From: Dryocosmus kuriphilus | Lineage: Eukaryota > Arthropoda > Insecta > Hymenoptera > Cynipidae | NCBI GenBank assembly: GCA_038277395.1 | Contig: CM076196.1 | Location: 130,135,410 to 130,199,409 of the forward strand | Length of the DNA stretch: 64,000 nt | Reading direction: 5' to 3' | In this document: piece after piece, positions 21,683 through 32,636 of the stretch | How the letters are laid out: each line of letters begins with the position of its first letter | How positions within the stretch are numbered: the first letter of the stretch is position 1 | Translations under genes and position numbers: made by a program | The notes under the pieces: generated by a model | What the model saw: the letters and a program-made list of their open reading frames with translations, nothing else | What the model was told of the DNA's origin: nothing | Databases searched by the model: none

Positions 21683-22956
21683 ATCCCAAAAATGTCTACA
21701 AATTTTCTTATAATCATTTTTCTACAAGACGCATAGTTTTTGCGTTATTCGTAGAAAAATTGTATTAAATATTAAAAAATGTACTTTTCAGGAAAACTAT
21801 GCAACATACGAAAAAATTGTTAAGGTGCAAAGTTATTTACCTCGAAAAGAACTACAAATTTGTTCTATACCATTTTTTGATACAATGCATATTTTTCGTT
21901 TTAATGGTCAACAAGTTTATTAATAAACAAGAATTAAATTTTCCCACCAAACTATGCAAGATACGAAAAAAATTATAAGAAACGAAGTTGTTTATTTCAA
22001 AAAGATCTACAAATTTTCTACATTCTCATCAGAGAAAGTATTAGATTTATGTAAAATTTGACTTTCACGGATTTCATGAAATCTCCACGTTTTGGGACCC
22101 CCTGAGTCAGAAAAAACGGTTTTTACGACTGTGTCTGTCTGTCTGTTGTCGTTGTCGTTGTCGTCTGTGATCGCGATAACTTTCGAAGGACTAATCGGAT
22201 TGGAGTGCGCTTTGGTACACTTCTTTAAGGGGTAAAAAGAAAGGACAAGTTCGTTAACCAGCGGTTTTTGACCAACAGTTATGGTTTTATCCATCAAAAA
22301 CGGTTTTCACAAAATCAAAAAATCCATTTTCCGGCTAAACTATGAGAGATACAAAAAAAATGTAAGAAAGTAAAATTGTTCACCTCAAAATAATCTACAA
22401 ATTTTGTCTTAACCGTTTTTTGATAAAATGCACGGTTTTTGTTTTAATCAAGTAAACGCTATTAAAATTAAAAAACTCTGGTTTCCCGACAAAATATTCA
22501 AGATACAAAAAATTGGTAAGAAATAAAGTTGTTAAATTTAAAAATATCTACCAATTTTTTTAACCATTTTTTCATAAAATGCACGGTTTTTGTTTTAATC
22601 TATAAAACGTTATTACAAATAAAAAATTTCAAATTTCCCGACAAACTATGCAAGATGCGCAAAAATAATAATAAACAAAGTTGTTCGCCTCAAAAAGATC
22701 TACAAATTTGCTCTCTATCATTTTTTGAGCAGACGCGTAGTTTTTGAGTTATTCGTGAAATATGTTATGAAATATAAAGAAAACCACTTTTCAGCAAAAC
22801 TATGCAAGCAGAGTTGTTCACCTTGGAAAGAGATACAAAATTTATTTATAAGACTCATCATTTTACTTTTAAGAATCGAAAACCTGTATTGTGAAAATTT
22901 GGAAAATCACAAAAAAACTTTACTAATCTACAATGTCTTTTAAAACAATGTAATTA
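21683..22956 (+). repeat. Satellite array continued after the LINE
   Basis: Unit 3 resumes at 21683. A fourth unit starts at CATTCTCATC (22021) with header and microsatellite (22138-22170). Sub-monomers with AAACTATG starts lie near 21800, 21949, 22338, 22646 and 22797, roughly 150-158 bp apart where adjacent. Open frames here (for example 22529-22747) are repeat by-products. Confidence 0.8.
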
Positions 22957-22976
22957 TCGAGCGCGAAACGCGAGTG
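22957..22976. repeat. GC-rich mini-hairpin at the satellite end
   Basis: CGAGCGCGAAACGCGAG follows the last sub-monomer and is followed by GATGAGAATG, the reverse complement of the CATTCTCATC unit start. Confidence 0.65.
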
Positions 22977-23521
22977 TCATGATGAGAATGTATTCCTTAA
23001 CCCATTGTGGTCACACTTCCGAATAATAACGTGTTGGTCATAAGGGGTCAGGTGGACCCCACGCGGACAAACCGTTGCTCTTTCTATTTAATATATCGAC
23101 TTAAAATTTCTACCGAACTTAGTTTATGGTCTCTTTTTTAAGGTCCAAGAGGCTTTTTTCCTTTTTAAAAAATGTTTTCATAGTGAAAAGTACGCAGAAA
23201 ATTTTTTTTCAAAATTTTCACTTTTTTCACATAAAAATTCAAAAACAGTTCAATTTTTGAGATAGAGTGGAAATATTTTTGGTTTGTACTTGCAAGATAG
23301 TATAGTTTTAAGAGAAAAATAATTTATAATGATCCGTCGAAAAAACCGTATTTATTTTGATGATTGAAGTGAGCAGTTTTGGTAAAATTTGTTAAATTAA
23401 AGAGGTGAGCGTTAACATGAAATATAAGAAAATAAATTTTTTTTAAAGAAAATTTATTCATTTTATCAACAAAAATAGTAGAAAAATACAAAAGAGTTAT
23501 AATAATTTCATACAAAAATTA

Positions 23522-23992
23522 TTAACCTACACCAACGCACTCTAAACACATTAACGAACGATGGTTTTCGCACATTGGTCAGAGACATGATGGGCATTGC
23601 ATCTTTGTCTTCTTATCCTGGCCGCGCTTACACAAACTACATCTCTTTCTTTTCGAAAATTCCATTCTTTCTTCCTCGGAGAATGGTACTCCTACATTGA
23701 TCCCGAGAATAGACGAGAATAGTCGAGAATAGACGTGGATAGACGAGAATAGACGTGGATAGATGAGAATAGACGAGCATAGACGGGCTTGTAACGACGC
23801 ACTCTCGAGCTCGTCCTCCATTTCTTCATCAGATTCTGTAGCGTATTCTTCAGCTTCATCTTCAAAATCTGAATGATCTGACTCTTCGGAAACGTGATCT
23901 TCGGTTTCAGAGCCTTCGCCATCAAAAAATTCCTCCTCGTCGTTTTCAACGAGGAACTTTGTGATCGTCTGACCTCGAAGATTGTACTACAT
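23522..23992 (-). pseudogene. piggyBac transposase remnant (N- and C-terminal ends joined)
   Basis: One minus-strand frame links an acidic N-terminal stretch (FVENDEEEF-like, many Asp and Glu, about codons 15-57) to the C-terminal cysteine-rich finger (RCSLCKRGQDKKTKMQCPSC, then CENHRSLMCLECVG). The whole catalytic DDD core is missing; between the two ends lies a 10-bp minisatellite. The frame has stops at its second codon (TAG) and at 23579-23581 (TGA). The finger normally binds the transposon ends. The copy cannot make transposase but retains ends that could be mobilised in trans. Confidence 0.8.
23707..23788. repeat. 10-bp minisatellite inside the piggyBac remnant
   Basis: Eight units of exactly 10 bp alternate between AGACGAGAAT and AGACGTGGAT types. 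Three units equal ten codons, so the remnant frame stays open across it. Confidence 0.9.
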
Positions 23993-24427
23993 CTCTATAA
24001 ACGTTAAAAAATCGTACTTGAAGAGAAAAAGAAATTTCACGCACACAAGTACGTTCAGAAGATTATTTTAAAAGACTATTTAATTAAATTTATTAAAAAA
24101 TTTTTTTCGAACTTTCAATCACACTGGTCACAGGGGGTTCAGTGGGACCCCACCATAAAAGACGTCCATACAAATCAAATTCTACAACACGACTGAAGCC
24201 AGGCCGACCTTTGCCACGTGTTGGTAGTTTTAGAGGAGCCTCATATCAATAACAGATGGCGCCACGTATTTCAGTTTGATCAGACACATCTTAGATATTA
24301 GACTTCAAATTTCGCCTGGGGTCAGCTGGACCCCATATGACCACAACGGGTTAAGGGCGATAGAGCCTTAAGTAAAATAGTTCCTTTTGGAATTTTTAAT
24401 TTAAAGGTTTATACGATCCATAAACAC

Positions 24428-24550
24428 CGAGCGCGTAGCGCGAGGTGAATAATGTGTCGAGCGCGAAGCGCGAGTGCCAACAGACGCGCGCCGTAGGCGC
24501 GCTCATACTTCGCGCGATGCGCGCGATGAGAATGTGCCCGCAAAGCGGGC
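24428..24550. repeat. Module of five GC-rich mini-hairpins
   Basis: Five short palindromes follow each other: GCGC GTA GCGC; GCGC GAA GCGC; GCGCGCC GTA GGCGCGC; CGCGC GAT GCGCG; GCCCGC AAA GCGGGC. Each has a three-base loop and perfect stems of 4-7 bp. Short AT-containing spacers lie between them. The order recurs, inverted, at 38426-38521. Confidence 0.85.
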
Positions 24551-24645
24551 AGATTTTTATACTTCTTTTTAATACAAATAGTTCTTAAGAATAGAGGAAC
24601 GATGGGAAAATCCTCAATATTGGTTTAACGTCCGGGAAGAGAATA

Positions 24646-24707
24646 ATAGGATTGATAAAAGATCAACAATCAATTGTCTGGACGTGTTGATCTTTTCTCA
24701 ATCCTAT
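24646..24707. repeat. 22-bp stem-loop
   Basis: Arms 24646-24667 and 24686-24707 are complementary except for one position, with an 18-base loop. The arms contain AAAAGATCAAC and GTTGATCTTTT. It could be a small foldback or a transcribed hairpin; no element ends are recognised. Confidence 0.8.
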
Positions 24708-24905
24708 AAATAGTTTTTGTTTTAATCTATTTTAATTTAATTTTCCGTTGAAACTATGCGAAATGCGAAAAAAATGTCTAGGAGAAAAATTAATCATCTC
24801 CAAAAGGTTCACATATTTTCTCAAAACATTTTTTGATAGGATGTGCAGTTTTTGTTTTGCTCGTGAAAAATGTTACTAAAAATAAAAGAATTTTATTCTC
24901 TCCCA
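24708..24905 (+). repeat. Satellite sub-monomer remnants
   Basis: GAAACTATGCGAAATGCG and the following block match the 155-bp sub-monomer of the arrays upstream. Confidence 0.65.
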
Positions 24906-26859
24906 AACTTCAAAAAAACATGTAACGTTTGAGACAAACATTTTCCGGACTATTGTGAAGTCAATAAGTGATTTTCCCAACTCGCGTGTTCTGGTGACGC
25001 GGGAATCGACGAGTTGGACAACGTATCTCTCTAGCAGCTCCAGGATTAGTCATGCCGAGAACGATTTTGGTCGTTGCTGGCAGAGCCTACATCTGGGCTA
25101 AGTTTAGAAAACAACCTAATTATTTGTGTGTATCAAATGTGATGTATACCAAACGACTCGAGGGTTGGAACTCACACTATAATTAAATGAAGTAAAAGTA
25201 AATTGGAATTTTAGTAGTCTATGTAAATATCGTGTGACTTAACATTTATAATTTAGTATTTTTCAGTCAACTAACTTTACTCTCTCGGTGCTCCGCGCCA
25301 GTCCGTCAATAATTTACTAACAAAACCAAAAAAATTTTGTTAGCATTCTAAAGATTTTACACAGAATTTTCACTTCCAACGTAAATAACTAGAAGAAAAT
25401 AGATTCACGTGACACTCGCCCCACAATTATTCGAAACAAATTATTCAATATATCGACTCATTCTAAATTTGTAGAATACTTCACAGGAAATTCGTTAAAA
25501 TAGATTTTAAATTTCAGCTAATCGCACTTCGCTGAGTTTGTACTATTTTATATAGGAAACAAGATTTTTCAAAGGCCCACCTTTGAAGTCTTTGGCACTG
25601 GAGTTAAAATTTCTGCATACGCAGCAGGGGCAACAGGTAGTCTCGGCATCGAGCGATTTCGTAAATTTCGCCTTTTATTAGTGTCATTCTATAATGATGT
25701 TCATGTATTGAAAGAAAAAAATACAACATAAAATTGTGTATTTTTCATTGTTCCTGGTTCCATTAGTAAAAAAATTCAACTCCAAATAACCTCGAAGTTC
25801 ATAATACAATGGCGGGTACTGGGTAAAATCGTTCAAAATAGCGATACAATTCTCAAGCTCTGCCATATTTAAAAAATTATAATTTTTTGTGATCAACTAA
25901 TAAGAGATACATGTAATCAAAAATCAAAAGTTTGAAAAATAAATGTTTTATTAACTATTTTTGTCCCCAAAGAAAATAGCTTACAACTAAATGGATAATG
26001 TTTAATAATTAGTGCAGTGTGTTTCATGAGAGGCAATTTTCTAGAAAAGAGAATTATAACTGATGACATTATTGATCCAAGAATATCTTGACGACACTAT
26101 GTACCTAAATAACTGCTTGCGTCCTTTACTCTGTTCGCTTTTAATTCAAAAAGATTTCAGACCTGACGTTCATTCAAATTATAATAGGCTTTTCTGAGGA
26201 ATCGCAATATAATTAATCATTTGAATATATTCACAGATGCATACGTCCTTAATTGTTGAATTCATGAATCACAACTTGCAAGTTTTCTTCGATGATTGAC
26301 GATCTCTGTAAAACATTATATGTTACAAGATCAAACTCAAATAAAATCAGTACCCGTTTTTGCTTTATGTGATGTACGACAAATATTGACTAATATACTG
26401 ATCCTTGATTTATTCTGCGAGTATAGATAAGCAGGCCAAACGTATATTTATGTAACATCCTATCTGACTATCATATCTTAACCAGATAAGTTATGTGGAA
26501 TAATCAATAATATTTCGATTTCATGAGTGTCTTTATAATTTACACTGCAGTTTTGATGAAGCACGCCGCGGCATTTATCTGTTCGAAAATTCTTGAAAAT
26601 TCAAGCAACACTTTCAAATTACAAATGTAACTTGAATTTCATGCACTGGTAAATGAATGTGATTTTCATGCTTATGTTAAACTAGTATTTTAAATTGAAT
26701 TTCATAAAGAAATTGTGCAGTTCTTATGTTTCTATATAATCCACAGACATTTCAAACTATCTATTCCACAGAATAATGCAAATAGAATTCCAAATCTTGG
26801 CCTAAGTTGAATTCGACCATTTTCTAAACTGAAATAATTTATTTACAGTGGAAGCTAGA
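24906..26859. other. Unassigned AT-rich DNA
   Basis: About 2 kb without a recognised gene, RNA or mobile element. Short open frames only. Confidence 0.45.
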
Positions 26860-27306
26860 AACAGCATACTTTCTTTCTTTATTCATAATGTGTCCCCTAA
26901 GGGTTTACATGCCCCTTTTCTCATACATCTTTTACCTTATCTATTACTATTTTATCCTTACACTTATTACACTTATTTTTTAACTTTATTTACATTTCTA
27001 TTCTACTTTCCGTTTCATTACTCTAGCGTTTATTATAATAACGGCCGCTTTTCATGTACTCAGTTTTGCACAGTAGTCGTAAGTTTCCTTTACTTATATT
27101 ATTCTTATTATCTAATCTAATTATCTAATCTACTCTAATTATCTAATACATTTTTTACACCTTTCTATCAGACTTGCTTTCTTACACTTTCATTTCTCCT
27201 CACTCTTTCCTATAGCTTCTTCCAATTCTTTCATCCATTCTTCCCCCATACCTTCCTCTCCTAAAATCCTGCCCACATTTTCCTGCCAACTTCCTTTACC
27301 TTCCTT

Positions 27307-28128
27307 TTATTTTCTACATCCATCCCATACATGCTCCCATGTTTCCTCTTCCCATTTACATAATCTGCATTCTCTGTTCTCCTTTTTTTCCCAGTACATC
27401 CCTTCCCTTACCTCATTACCCAATCTAAATCTTGCTATCCTTATCCATCTTTTTTCTCCCCACCCCTTTCTTAAATACTTTGGCAATCCTTCCTGTTTTA
27501 TCATCTTATACCATTTATTAAACTTCGAACTTTCAATCATCTCCCTTCTTTCCATTAATTGTCTTTCCCCCTCTCTTCTCTCCACTTCTTCAAAGTTTAC
27601 CTCTGCCCCCTCTCTTATACTTTTATCGCTGAGACACTCATTTCTTTCTTCTTCCCATCTCGACAATTCCATTCTCCTCCCTCTCCTCTCCTCGACTTCC
27701 CTCAAACACTTTCTTGCCAACTCCCCACCTCTTCCATCTCTCAACTTCTCCTCAAATTTCCATGCCCTTTTCACTGCTTTAATACCTAATTTTTCCCTTT
27801 GCGCTTCTTCTCTCACCATATATCCAGGCGTTCTCCAGTCCACTCCTAGAGTCCATCGTATGTACCTCTCTTGTAACCTTTCAATCTCCTCCCTTTCCTT
27901 CCTACCCCATATCTCTGTTCCATATCCTACTACCGGCCATACTAGCGTATCAAATAGCCACATTCTTCTCTCCCAATCTTTCTTGAATCTTCTTTTCCCT
28001 ATGCCCCATATCTGTTTCATTACCCCTGCCGCTCTCTTTATCCTTTCTCTCATATGCGCTCTTTGATCTCCATTATTCTGTACAGTGTACACCAAATATT
28101 TGAACTCCTTTACCCCTTCTATCTTCAT
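27307..28128 (-). pseudogene. LINE ORF2 C-terminal part
   Basis: It continues the RT thumb (EFKYLVYTVQNNGDQ) and a tryptophan- and arginine-rich C-terminal region ending with CRLCKWEEETWEHVWDGC, a Cys/His cluster common at the end of LINE ORF2. It is separated from the RT palm by the indel near 28165. The true C-terminus may run a little beyond the stop at 27307. Confidence 0.8.
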
Positions 28129-28129
28129 T

Positions 28130-29280
28130 TCTTTCCACCTCCCACTCCATACTTTTTTCTTCCCCCTCCTTTTCTAAACCTCATTATCTTTGTCTTTTCT
28201 TCATTTAACTTCAACTTTTTCTCATCCAAATATTTTTCCAATCCTGTGATTAACCCTGCCATCCCTTCTTCGTCCTCTGCCATCACCACCAAATCGTCTG
28301 CATATGCCAGGGTATAAATCCTTTCACTCCCGCCTCACTCCCCCCCAACCTTTTTTCTTCATTTGTTCTTCAAAGTCTGATATTACTATATTAAATAGCA
28401 ACGGGCTGAGCGGGCACCCTTGTCTCACACCTCTTGCCAACCAGAAACTCTCTCCTACTTGCTCTGCTATCTTTACTCTGCTTTTTGTCTCTCTAAAAAT
28501 TTCTGATACTCTCTTTCTTAACCCCTCTCTTATCCCTTTCTTCACCATTACTTTCTCTATTTCTTCTCTCTCCAGTGAGTCAAACGCTGCCTTCAGGTCC
28601 ACAAACATTACTATCATTCCTCCTTTCTCTCGTTTAATCCTTTTATTCACCAAATAATTCATCACATAAATATTATCCATCACCCCCATTCCTTTCCTGA
28701 ATCCTGTCTGATTCGGTGGCACTATCTTTTTTTCCTCTACCTCTTTCTTTAACCTTTCCGCTAGAACCGAGACGTTTAGCTTATACAGCGTCGGCATTAA
28801 TGTCACTCCTCTATAATCTTTCACCTCTTCTCCTTTACCTTTTTCCACTATCGGCACCACTATTCCTTCTTTCCATAACTCTGACCATCCTTCTCCTCTC
28901 CATACTCTATTGCACATTAACCATACCCATTCCTTTAGCTCTTCTCCCCCATATTTCCAAACTTCATTTGGAATCTCATCTACTCCAGGCGGCTTGTCAT
29001 CCTTCATTGCTTCTATCACCTTGCTAATTTCTTCCCTCGTTACGTCCTCTTCCTTATCTCTTTCCCTTCCTTCTTTATCTCCTTTCCTAATTTTCTTCTC
29101 TACCCCTCCTAGCAATTCCATAAAATACTTTTTCCACTCTTCCATTTCAATATCCTGGTTTGCTCTTTTTCTTCTTTTCCTTTCTTTATTTACTATCTTC
29201 CAAACCTCTTCCTCCGTCCTTGCCTTCTCTACTTCTTGTTCGAATATTTTATTTTCCTCCTCTTTTTTTCTGTCACACAA
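28130..29280 (-). pseudogene. LINE ORF2 reverse transcriptase part
   Basis: Frame 28324-29280 holds DKPPGVDEIPNEVWKYGG, YRGVTLMPTLYK, QTGFRKGMGVMDNIYV, MFVDLKAAFDS (first catalytic Asp) and RQGCPLSPLLFN. The YADD box and following helix are read at about 28165-28310 in a shifted frame (LAYADDLVVM). Two single-base indels, near 28325 and 28165, explain the breaks. Both catalytic Asp of YADD are kept, so this copy died by indels and not by active-site loss. Confidence 0.87.
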
Positions 29281-29383
29281 CTCCGTGTATTCTCTTTTTT
29301 TCCTCCTGTATTCCTCTCCATTACCGTTTCTTTCTCCACTTTCTTAATTCCCTTCTCACCTGCCTCTTCTTCTCTTTACATTC

Positions 29384-30439
29384 CTAATCCCATCCCTTTC
29401 CTCCTCCTTCTTTCCTCCTTTCCTTTTTACTTGCTCCCTCCAATGCTCTTTTTATCTTTTCTGTCATTCTTTCCATTTCTTCGTTTACATTACCCTCACC
29501 CATTTCCATATTCTTTATCCTTTCCCTGAATTGTTCCTTTCCTTCCCTTGACCACTCCCCTCTGTTTGTTCGTTTTACCTTTGTTTCTGTTTTGTTCTCA
29601 TTTTCACTTCCTTTTTCTCCCTCTACTGTCACAATCACTGGGAAATGATCTGACTCCATATATTCCCCCACTTCTAGTTTCTTAATGAATTCTCTTACCT
29701 CCTCATCCACTATTACATAATCAATCACCGTTCCCTTCTTTTCTCCTGGCCTTGTATATTCCCCTTCCTCATCCCCTTGTATACTTCCGTTTAAGATAAA
29801 CCATCCTATCTCTTCTAGTCCCTTTAGCATTTTCCTTCCTTCCCCGTTCACTATCTTGTCCTTTGATTTCCTTCCTCTCTCCTCTCCCCATTCCCTGCCA
29901 CCTCTTTCTCCTGTCCTTGCATTAAAATCTCCTCCTATTATAAGCCTTACCTCTTCTTCATTTTCTTCAATCAATTCTTTTATCTTCTCCCATTTTTCCT
30001 GCATATCCCCGTTTATATATACCCCTACTATCTTCCATCTCTCTTTACCTGACTTCACCTCTTGCACAATTATTCCTTCCATTTCTTCTTTCCTCTCGTC
30101 CTTGCCTCTTATTTTTGTAATAAAACCCTTTCTCACTCCTATCGCCATTCCTCCCATTGCTCTTCCTTTTTTATTCTTCTTCTTTGCATTTTGTATCTTC
30201 CATACATAACCCTTTGGTAATCTTCCCTTTACCCTCTCCCATCTCTTTTCATCTAACCACGTTTCCGTCATTACCACTACCTCCCACTGCTTTAAATTTC
30301 TTAAAAATTCATTATCCTTTCTTTCCAGTCCTGCAATATTCCAATAGCATATCTTCCATTCCTTCTTTTCCTCACTTCTCTTATTTTCCCCTACCATAAT
30401 CTCTCTTATTTTCCCCTGTCCCTCTCCTCTCTCTCCCAT
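29384..30439 (-). pseudogene. LINE ORF2 endonuclease part
   Basis: The 351-residue frame starts at an ATG overlapping ORF1. APE motifs are seen in order: CYWNIAGL (Asn), MTETWLDE (metal-binding Glu), IVGVYINGD, LIIGGDFNARTG, TVIDYVIVDEE and ESDHFPVIV (catalytic His). The domain nicks the target strand. The frame ends at 29384, whereas homologous sequence continues downstream in another frame, so ORF2 is split by one or two indels between 29290 and 29390. Confidence 0.85.
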
Positions 30440-31491
30440 TCCCCCGACTTCTTGCTTTTTACTATCGTTTCCCCTTCTTCATCCCAATTCCACCACACCC
30501 CATCTATCTGTACTCTTCCGTACTTTACCCACGTTTTTCTTCCCTTCTTTCTTTCTTCTTCCGCCATCTTCCTTAACTGATACTGCATCTTCCTTTCCGT
30601 CCACGTCAAATCATCCTCTATTCTCTCCACACTACCGTATAAAGCTCTTTTCTTAGTCATCACTTCCCACTTATCATCCCTGCTCTTCAATTTAACCAGC
30701 GCCATTTGCCCTTCTCTTTCTCCTTCCTTACCTATTCTTCTTACTTCCTCTACTTCAACATTCGCCTTTATCCTTTTTAGTATTTCCTCCACTCCTTCTT
30801 TCAATTCCTTACCCTCTACTCTTAAACCCTTCACCACTATATTCCTTCTTCTTTCCTCTCTCTCCTTCCCTTCTATCCTTTTCTCTAATTTTCTCAGCCT
30901 TTCGTTCTCCCTATTCCCACTTCCCTCCCCTCTGCTGTCCTGCTTTGAGCTTTCTATATTCCCTATCCTATTCTCTAACTCTTCTATTCTATTTTTGCCC
31001 TGTTCCTGATTTTCTAGCTTTTTTTCCAAACCTTGCATCCTTTCTTCCAAATTTTTTCTTATTTCTTCCCATTTCCTCATCTCTTTCTTAACCTCAGCCA
31101 TTTCTCTTCTAATTTCCTGTTTGATTTCCTCCCCCCTTTTCTTCTGCTTTTCTTCGTGCTCCCTCATCACCTCCATCATTATTCTTCTTACCCTTGCTGA
31201 TTCTTTATCTTCTGTTTTATCCGATCCCTTTTCCTCCTCTTCGTTCCTAGATTTTTCTGGCGGCGTCTTAAACATTTTTTGTTGCTTTATTACTATTTCT
31301 AGATCTCGTTCTTCCTTCTCCTCACTACTCTCTCTGTTTTCCCTTTTCCTCTTGACAAACTCTTCTATCGACACTAAACTCTTCGCCCTCAATCTCTCCC
31401 TTTCCACTGTTTTTCTATACTTTCCTCTTGCCTTTCTCTCTTTTTCCTCACCTTTCGGCGTAGAAAACACCTCCTGCTCCACTTTATCCAT
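30406..31491 (-). CDS. LINE ORF1 protein with coiled coil
   Basis: This intact 361-residue frame has a basic, Ser-containing N-terminus, a long Glu/Lys-rich coiled coil at about residues 85-205 (many heptads) and a C-terminal domain (about 215-340) beginning RRNIVVKGLRVEGKELKEG, which resembles the RRM-like plus C-terminal fold of L1-type ORF1 proteins. Such proteins trimerise and coat the element RNA. The frame ends 34 bases inside the start of ORF2, so translation may be coupled. It is the best preserved gene of this element. Confidence 0.8.
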   Translation of the reverse strand: MDKVEQEVFSTPKGEEKERKARGKYRKTVERERLRAKSLVSIEEFVKRKRENRESSEEKEERDLEIVIKQQKMFKTPPEKSRNEEEEKGSDKTEDKESARVRRIMMEVMREHEEKQKKRGEEIKQEIRREMAEVKKEMRKWEEIRKNLEERMQGLEKKLENQEQGKNRIEELENRIGNIESSKQDSRGEGSGNRENERLRKLEKRIEGKEREERRRNIVVKGLRVEGKELKEGVEEILKRIKANVEVEEVRRIGKEGEREGQMALVKLKSRDDKWEVMTKKRALYGSVERIEDDLTWTERKMQYQLRKMAEEERKKGRKTWVKYGRVQIDGVWWNWDEEGETIVKSKKSGEWEREERDRGK

Positions 31492-31970
31492 TACACTCTA
31501 ACCTCTAAATTCTCCGACTTAGGTTCAGAGTCACAATCAAAAATTCTCAGGCCCTCAAAATGTTGTTAATTAGATCCAAAACTTTACCTCAAACGTCTCC
31601 TTCACTTTATCGAGTAAAACCCGACGGCAATTATCCGAGACTAAAACTGCTTCTGTTGTCCACTTCACGAATTTCACTGCAGAACGCCACTTTTCGGATA
31701 TGCGTATCTCACGTGACGTAAAACACCACTTTTCTGATATACGTATATCCGTGACGTCACAACTGCCGCACTGCACTGCCAAAAACTGTTTTCTTTGCAC
31801 TTTTAGTGTATTTTTCACCTATCCACTTATGGGATCTTGCTCAGTACACCCACACGCACGATTCAGCCACTTTTGACCATCAAATTCATAAATCAACTGT
31901 TCAAAAATACCAAACTCACGGAGCGACACTTTTCCGCACATCCGTACACGCGGCCATCTTGGACGGGGCT
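31492..31970 (-). promoter_or_regulatory. LINE 5' UTR with YY1-like site at its start
   Basis: The element begins on the minus strand with CCCCGTCCAAGATGGCCGCG (about 31950-31969). CAAGATGGCCGC matches the YY1/Pho core (AAGATGGC) and sits at the very 5' end, the same place as in mammalian L1. The rest of the leader has repeated GTGACGTCAC/CACGTGA-like strings (31705-31760). An internal promoter function is inferred from position. Confidence 0.6.
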
Positions 31971-31983
31971 AACAGCATACTTT

Positions 31984-32636
31984 AAAATGATCGTGTTTAA
32001 ATTTTAAAGCACACTTTACTTGAAATTTAATACACGTGAATGGAAAAAACTTCCAACACATGTCGATTAAAACTCAGTCAGATTTTTCTAACAGTGTATG
32101 ACCAGAGTTTTAATGATTACAAATTAATAATTCCCATTCACTTTTTACATAGGCAGATATCTAATTAAAAAATAAGTTTTCAGTTGAGCTTAATATGTAT
32201 TACGTTTTGGAAAATTGTCTTACCATATATTAGTAAATATCATGCGGATATTGCACAAATAAGAAACTTTTTGAGATTAAAATGTCAAAGTTGAAAATGT
32301 GCTATCCGTAGTGAAGAAAGAAGTTTGGATGGGGATGAAGAGCAGCTTTTGCGAAGCTTGGTTAACTCCAGACAGCTATACCGACCGCACCGAGAAAGCG
32401 AGATAAAACTGCCAACGTACGTTGGACAGGTTTTATCCTGCGAAAGAGAAGTTCTCGCGTCGACGATGTAGAATTCCCCTGCTGCCGGAAAGTTAAATTT
32501 ATTATGACCTCTCGACCGGATAACGGAAATCAAAAGAATGAAATAAATTTTGAGAAAAGAAAGGAAGAAGATAACTTGCTCGAGTAAGAAAGCTCCATTG
32601 TTCTATCAACTCCTTCGACACTTTTAATTATAGTAT
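31984..32636. other. Unassigned DNA with GC-richer core
   Basis: A less AT-rich patch lies at 32330-32530. Its 82-codon minus frame (32285-32533) has no recognised domain. Confidence 0.4.

Larger units (their letters stand above)
23001..24350 (-). mobile_element. Internally deleted piggyBac-like transposon
   Basis: The 1350-bp block is flanked by TTAA on both sides (22997-23000 and 24351-24354), the target of piggyBac. The ends are inverted repeats starting CCC: CCCATTGTGGTCA on the left and the complement of TGACCACAACGGG on the right. Subterminal palindromes GGGGTCAGGTGGACCCC (23044-23060) and GGGGTCAGCTGGACCCC (24318-24334) lie inside both ends, with a looser one near 24128. Only the first and last parts of the transposase remain, on the minus strand. 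Confidence 0.88.
26860..31983 (-). mobile_element. Full-length LINE on the minus strand
   Basis: The element (26873-31970, 5.1 kb) is flanked by a perfect 13-bp duplication AACAGCATACTTT (26860-26872 and 31971-31983). Read on the minus strand it has a 5' UTR of about 480 bp, ORF1 with a coiled coil, ORF2 with APE-type endonuclease and reverse transcriptase, and a 3' end with AATAAA and a GAAA-type tail. The coding strand is strongly purine-loaded. There is no RNase H domain that I can see. Clade assignment is uncertain. Confidence 0.9.

Noticed and set aside
28054..29529. Long plus-strand open frames rich in Phe, Leu, Pro and Ser
   Set aside because: They lie antisense to the purine-loaded LINE ORF2, whose domains are clear on the minus strand. 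The open frames come from base composition.
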